A stretch of DNA of 48,072 nucleotides from Bacteroidota bacterium (GTDB taxonomy: Bacteria; Bacteroidota; Bacteroidia; Bacteroidales; F082): contig QIKE01000103.1 of NCBI GenBank assembly GCA_003232915.1, forward strand, positions 1 to 48,072, in the 5' to 3' direction. Position 1 is the stretch's first letter, and every line of letters begins with the position of its first letter. The position numbers and the translations under genes were made by a program. This document shows positions 45,656-48,072 of this stretch, in pieces. The notes under the pieces are model-generated. The model ran no database searches, was not told the origin of the DNA, and saw only the letters and a list, made by a program, of their open reading frames with translations.

Positions 45656-47329
45656 ATGAAAAAAATTTCTTTCTTAGTAATCAACTTAATTTGTCTAATT
45701 GTCGTCTTAAATGCACAAATAGCTCCTAATAAGTATTATATACAGTTTACCGACAAAAACAATTCGCCATATTCTATTAACGATCCTGAAACATTTCTTA
45801 CGGCTAGGGCTATTGCAAGGCGACAAGCACAAAATATTCCAATACAAGAGAACGACATACCAGTTAATCCGCAATATGTACAAGGCGTTGCAGCTACAGG
45901 GGCACAAATTCTTAATACTAGCCGTTGGCTCAACGGTGTAACGATTTTTACCGATGATTCCACTGTTTTGACAGCTATTGAAGCACTACCTTATGTCGAC
46001 CATCTTGTGAAGGCTACCGGAGGAAGAAGTAATGGAAAAACTTATTTCGAAAACGAAAGTTTCACTACAAAAAACAAAAACGAAATAGTTAGTGCCAACA
46101 GAGAAACCGATACTTATGATTATGGATTTGCATACAATCAAATTAATCAAATTAAAGGCATTGGTTTACACGACTTAGGCTTTCGTGGTCAAGGTATGGT
46201 TATTGCCGTATTAGATGCCGGCTACGGAGGCGTTCTTAATCAACCTCTTTTTGATAGTTTGCGAGCCAACAATCAAATACTTGGTACTAAAGATTTTGTC
46301 GTTCCCAACGGCAATGTATATTTCGTACATTGGCATGGTCGAATGGTTTTGTCGTGTATGGCAGCCAATATTTCGGGTTTAATGATAGGAACGGCACCCA
46401 AAGCTTCGTATTGGTTGCTCCGCTCGGAAGACGGTGCGTCTGAAAATGTTATCGAAGAATACAATTGGGTGTCGGCAGCCGAATTTGCCGACAGTGTGGG
46501 TGCTGATATAATCAACAGTTCGTTGGGATATATTAATTTTGACGATTCAACATTCAATCATCCCTATAGCGATATGGACGGAAATACTTGTATATCAACT
46601 ATTGGTGCCGACATAGCAGCGAGCAAAGGGATTATAGTTACTAATAGTGCCGGCAATAGCGGTAACAATAGTTTTTTTCCTTGGGTAGGTGCTCCTGCCG
46701 ACGGCGATAGTGTGTTTACTATCGGTGCGGTTGACTCCACCGGCGTTCGCTCCACATTTAGCTCAATTGGGCCTACTTATGACGGAAGAATAAAACCAAC
46801 GGTTATGGCACAGGGTCAAGGCGTAGCAATTGCTGACGGCGATACCGGAGTGATTTATGGCGACGGAACTTCTTTTTCATCACCCATTATTGCCGGAATG
46901 ACAGCGTGCTTGTGGCAGGCTCATCCCGAAATGAACAATATGGATATTATCCAAGCACTGAAAGGAAGTGCCTCTCAAAGCAGTTTTCCTGATAACTATA
47001 TGGGCTGGGGTATTCCCAATTATATGTTTGCCAACTCAATACTTACTAATATAGAAATGAACAAAACTGGAAATAATATGGCCAAAGCATTTCCAAACCC
47101 TTTCCGTAATGTGCTCCAAATCGAATTTAAACTTAACGATTCGTCGGTTTGCAAGATGAAATTATTCAATGCCTTCGGCGAATTGGTGATGAGTCGGAGT
47201 TTTTTATTTACAAAGTTTACTGCTGTTGTGTCGCTAAGCAAAGAAATTTCAAACCTTCCGGCAGGAATTTATTTCTTGAAAATTGTCAACGAAAAGAAAA
47301 GTGAAACTTTAAAACTAATTAAAGAGTGA
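45656..47329 (+). CDS. S8 family serine peptidase (subtilase) with T9SS type-A sorting domain
   Basis: A 557-residue secreted protease: signal peptide (1-20, ending VVLNA), an N-terminal prodomain (about 21-150), and a subtilisin domain with catalytic Asp187 in VIAVLDAGYGG, His227 in VHWHGRMVLS, oxyanion Asn334 in NSAGNSG and Ser406 in GDGTSFSSPIIAG. The C-terminal 80 residues (AFPNPFRNVLQIEF, LFNAFGELV, LPAGIYFLKIV, ETLKLIKE) are a type-A T9SS sorting signal. I chose ATG 45656 for the signal peptide; the frame opens at 45617 inside the M1 gene. The pair M1 plus S8 looks like a surface protein-degrading set. Confidence 0.93.
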   Translation: MKKISFLVINLICLIVVLNAQIAPNKYYIQFTDKNNSPYSINDPETFLTARAIARRQAQNIPIQENDIPVNPQYVQGVAATGAQILNTSRWLNGVTIFTDDSTVLTAIEALPYVDHLVKATGGRSNGKTYFENESFTTKNKNEIVSANRETDTYDYGFAYNQINQIKGIGLHDLGFRGQGMVIAVLDAGYGGVLNQPLFDSLRANNQILGTKDFVVPNGNVYFVHWHGRMVLSCMAANISGLMIGTAPKASYWLLRSEDGASENVIEEYNWVSAAEFADSVGADIINSSLGYINFDDSTFNHPYSDMDGNTCISTIGADIAASKGIIVTNSAGNSGNNSFFPWVGAPADGDSVFTIGAVDSTGVRSTFSSIGPTYDGRIKPTVMAQGQGVAIADGDTGVIYGDGTSFSSPIIAGMTACLWQAHPEMNNMDIIQALKGSASQSSFPDNYMGWGIPNYMFANSILTNIEMNKTGNNMAKAFPNPFRNVLQIEFKLNDSSVCKMKLFNAFGELVMSRSFLFTKFTAVVSLSKEISNLPAGIYFLKIVNEKKSETLKLIKE

Positions 47330-47339
47330 AAATTTGAAA

Positions 47340-47460
47340 ATGAGATTTTTTTATCATCAAAAAAATTTCAATTATTTACTTATTTTTGTTAATCATCATT
47401 GCCTGTTCTAAAAATTACATTTCACAGCAAGTTGTGAACCATAAAAAAAATGAAGGATAA
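47340..47460 (+). pseudogene. Frame-disrupted lipoprotein leader upstream of msrA
   Basis: From ATG 47340, reading through a 7-base T run (47346-47352) as if it had six T gives MRFFIIKKISIIYLFLLIII followed by ACSKNYISQQ, a textbook lipoprotein signal with lipobox cysteine. If the 8-base A run at 47443-47450 had seven A, this frame would continue directly into MsrA. As written, the leader is out of frame with both its ATG and MsrA. It is either genuine frame decay, a pair of miscounted homopolymers, or slippage. Confidence 0.55.
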
Positions 47461-47995
47461 TTTCGATACCGCTACTTTTGGTGCGGGTTGCTTTTGGTGT
47501 AGCGAAACCATTTTCGAGCGCGTTAAAGGTGTGATAAAAGTTACGGCGGGATATTCGGGAGCAGACGAACCTAAGCCCGATTACCAATTGGTAAGTACCG
47601 GACATACCCGGTTTGCCGAAGTCGTTCGAGTGATTTTTAACCCAAAAATAATTTCCTACGATGAATTACTCGAAATTTTTTGGAAAACACACAACCCCAC
47701 CACGATCGACCACCAAGGTACCGACTTCGGACCGCAATATCGTTCGGTGGTTTTTTATCATAATAAATTGCAAAAAACAGAAGCCGAAAAATATAAAAAA
47801 TTGCTTGATGAAACCCATATCTGGGACAATCCAATTATTACCGAAATTAGTCCATTTATAAAATTTTATAGAGCCGAAAGCTATCATCAAAATTATTTTA
47901 AGAAAAATCCTCAAGTTGGTTATTGCAATTTTGTTATTACCCCGAAACTCAAAAAATTCGAGAAGCTTTTTAAAAATAAAATGAAACATCCATGA
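47450..47995 (+). CDS. msrA: Peptide-methionine (S)-S-oxide reductase
   Basis: MsrA repairs oxidised methionine in proteins. The 181-residue protein has the catalytic Cys14 in TFGAGCFWC and the family blocks VTAGYSGAD, FWKTHNPTTIDHQGTDFGPQYR and YHQNYF. There is no fused MsrB domain. As written it starts at ATG 47450 and is cytoplasmic. The start codon lies at the end of an 8-base A run, and a lipoprotein leader sits just upstream in another frame; with two single-base corrections the product would be an exported lipoprotein. The resolving cysteine near the C-terminus may be Cys in GYCNF. Confidence 0.95.
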   Translation: MKDNFDTATFGAGCFWCSETIFERVKGVIKVTAGYSGADEPKPDYQLVSTGHTRFAEVVRVIFNPKIISYDELLEIFWKTHNPTTIDHQGTDFGPQYRSVVFYHNKLQKTEAEKYKKLLDETHIWDNPIITEISPFIKFYRAESYHQNYFKKNPQVGYCNFVITPKLKKFEKLFKNKMKHP

Positions 47996-48039
47996 CAATT
48001 TTTTAGACACACACGAGCATGATTATCACGCTTTGATGT

Positions 48040-48047
48040 TACCTTTG
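48040..48047 (+). promoter_or_regulatory. -7 box of a gene starting at the right edge
   Basis: TACCTTTG is a perfect TAnnTTTG match, 18 bp before an ATG at 48066. Only two complete codons of that possible gene are in the window, so its identity is unknown. Confidence 0.4.
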
Positions 48048-48072
48048 TGGCAAAAAAACAGAACAATGACAG

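Overview
The window comes from an AT-rich member of the Bacteroidota, probably Bacteroidales- or Marinilabiliales-like. Several independent signs agree. Many genes are preceded by the phylum's TAnnTTTG -7 promoter box, often as TATTTTTG. The tmRNA tag reads GENNFALAA. There are two apparent type IX secretion (T9SS) cargo proteins, a TonB-dependent receptor paired with a DUF4249 lipoprotein, a DUF1573 lipoprotein and the tig-clpP-clpX operon. The genome is loosely packed: long intergenic gaps hold degenerate repeats, relics and few recognisable sites.

Layout. 1-1401: the 5' part of a group II intron (minus strand, running off the left edge), then a decayed type II restriction-modification pair, a Dam-like methylase overlapping an endonuclease relic. 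2119-2717: tmRNA with its promoter, then tRNA-Arg(CCG) and a terminator. 3650-4192: a lone rfbC. 4885-10047 (minus): pepD with an orphan DUF433 gene upstream, an MFS transporter with a large extra loop, rsmG and ndk. 10048-11577: a 1.5-kb gap with repeats and an orphan terminator. 11578-13842: aconitase. 14619-18036 (minus): tRNA-Leu(UAG), tig, clpP, clpX. 18415-20051: a GNAT acetyltransferase and mltG.

20562-23220 is a graveyard: a LanC-like cyclase relic, an ATPase with a PD-(D/E)XK domain broken by three stops and a frameshift, a 9-bp tandem repeat, and a probable Rpn-type nuclease tail. 23391-26571 is the TonB receptor/DUF4249 pair. 26720-29219 (minus) holds a TPR protein gene that overlaps a gene for a beta-barrel protein with a SPOR domain. 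alaS (minus) and an M23 peptidase-MerR-SDR series (plus) diverge from face-to-face promoters at about 32.07 kb. 34646-38180 holds a Crp/Fnr regulator, a hypothetical protein, an EmrE-type SMR pump, an ICMT-like membrane methyltransferase and a YitT-family protein. 38402-38554 is a MITE-like element with 19-bp terminal inverted repeats and an exact 6-bp target duplication. 39131-47995 carries a T9SS type-B cargo, DUF1573, yajC, guanine deaminase, Sir2, carbamate kinase, an M1 peptidase, a T9SS type-A subtilase and msrA, whose upstream frame contains a hidden lipoprotein leader.

Most intact genes are housekeeping: translation (alaS, tmRNA, tRNAs, rsmG), protein quality control (tig, clpP, clpX, msrA), envelope work (mltG, M23, SPOR, yajC) and metabolism. 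The most notable material is non-coding or decayed: the MITE, two dispersed repeat families, the relic restriction-modification system, the relic cyclase and ATPase, and the homopolymer-disrupted MsrA leader. I found no intact, clearly new defence or biosynthetic system. The TPR/SPOR-barrel pair and the TonB receptor/DUF4249 pair are the best candidates for uncharacterised intact function.
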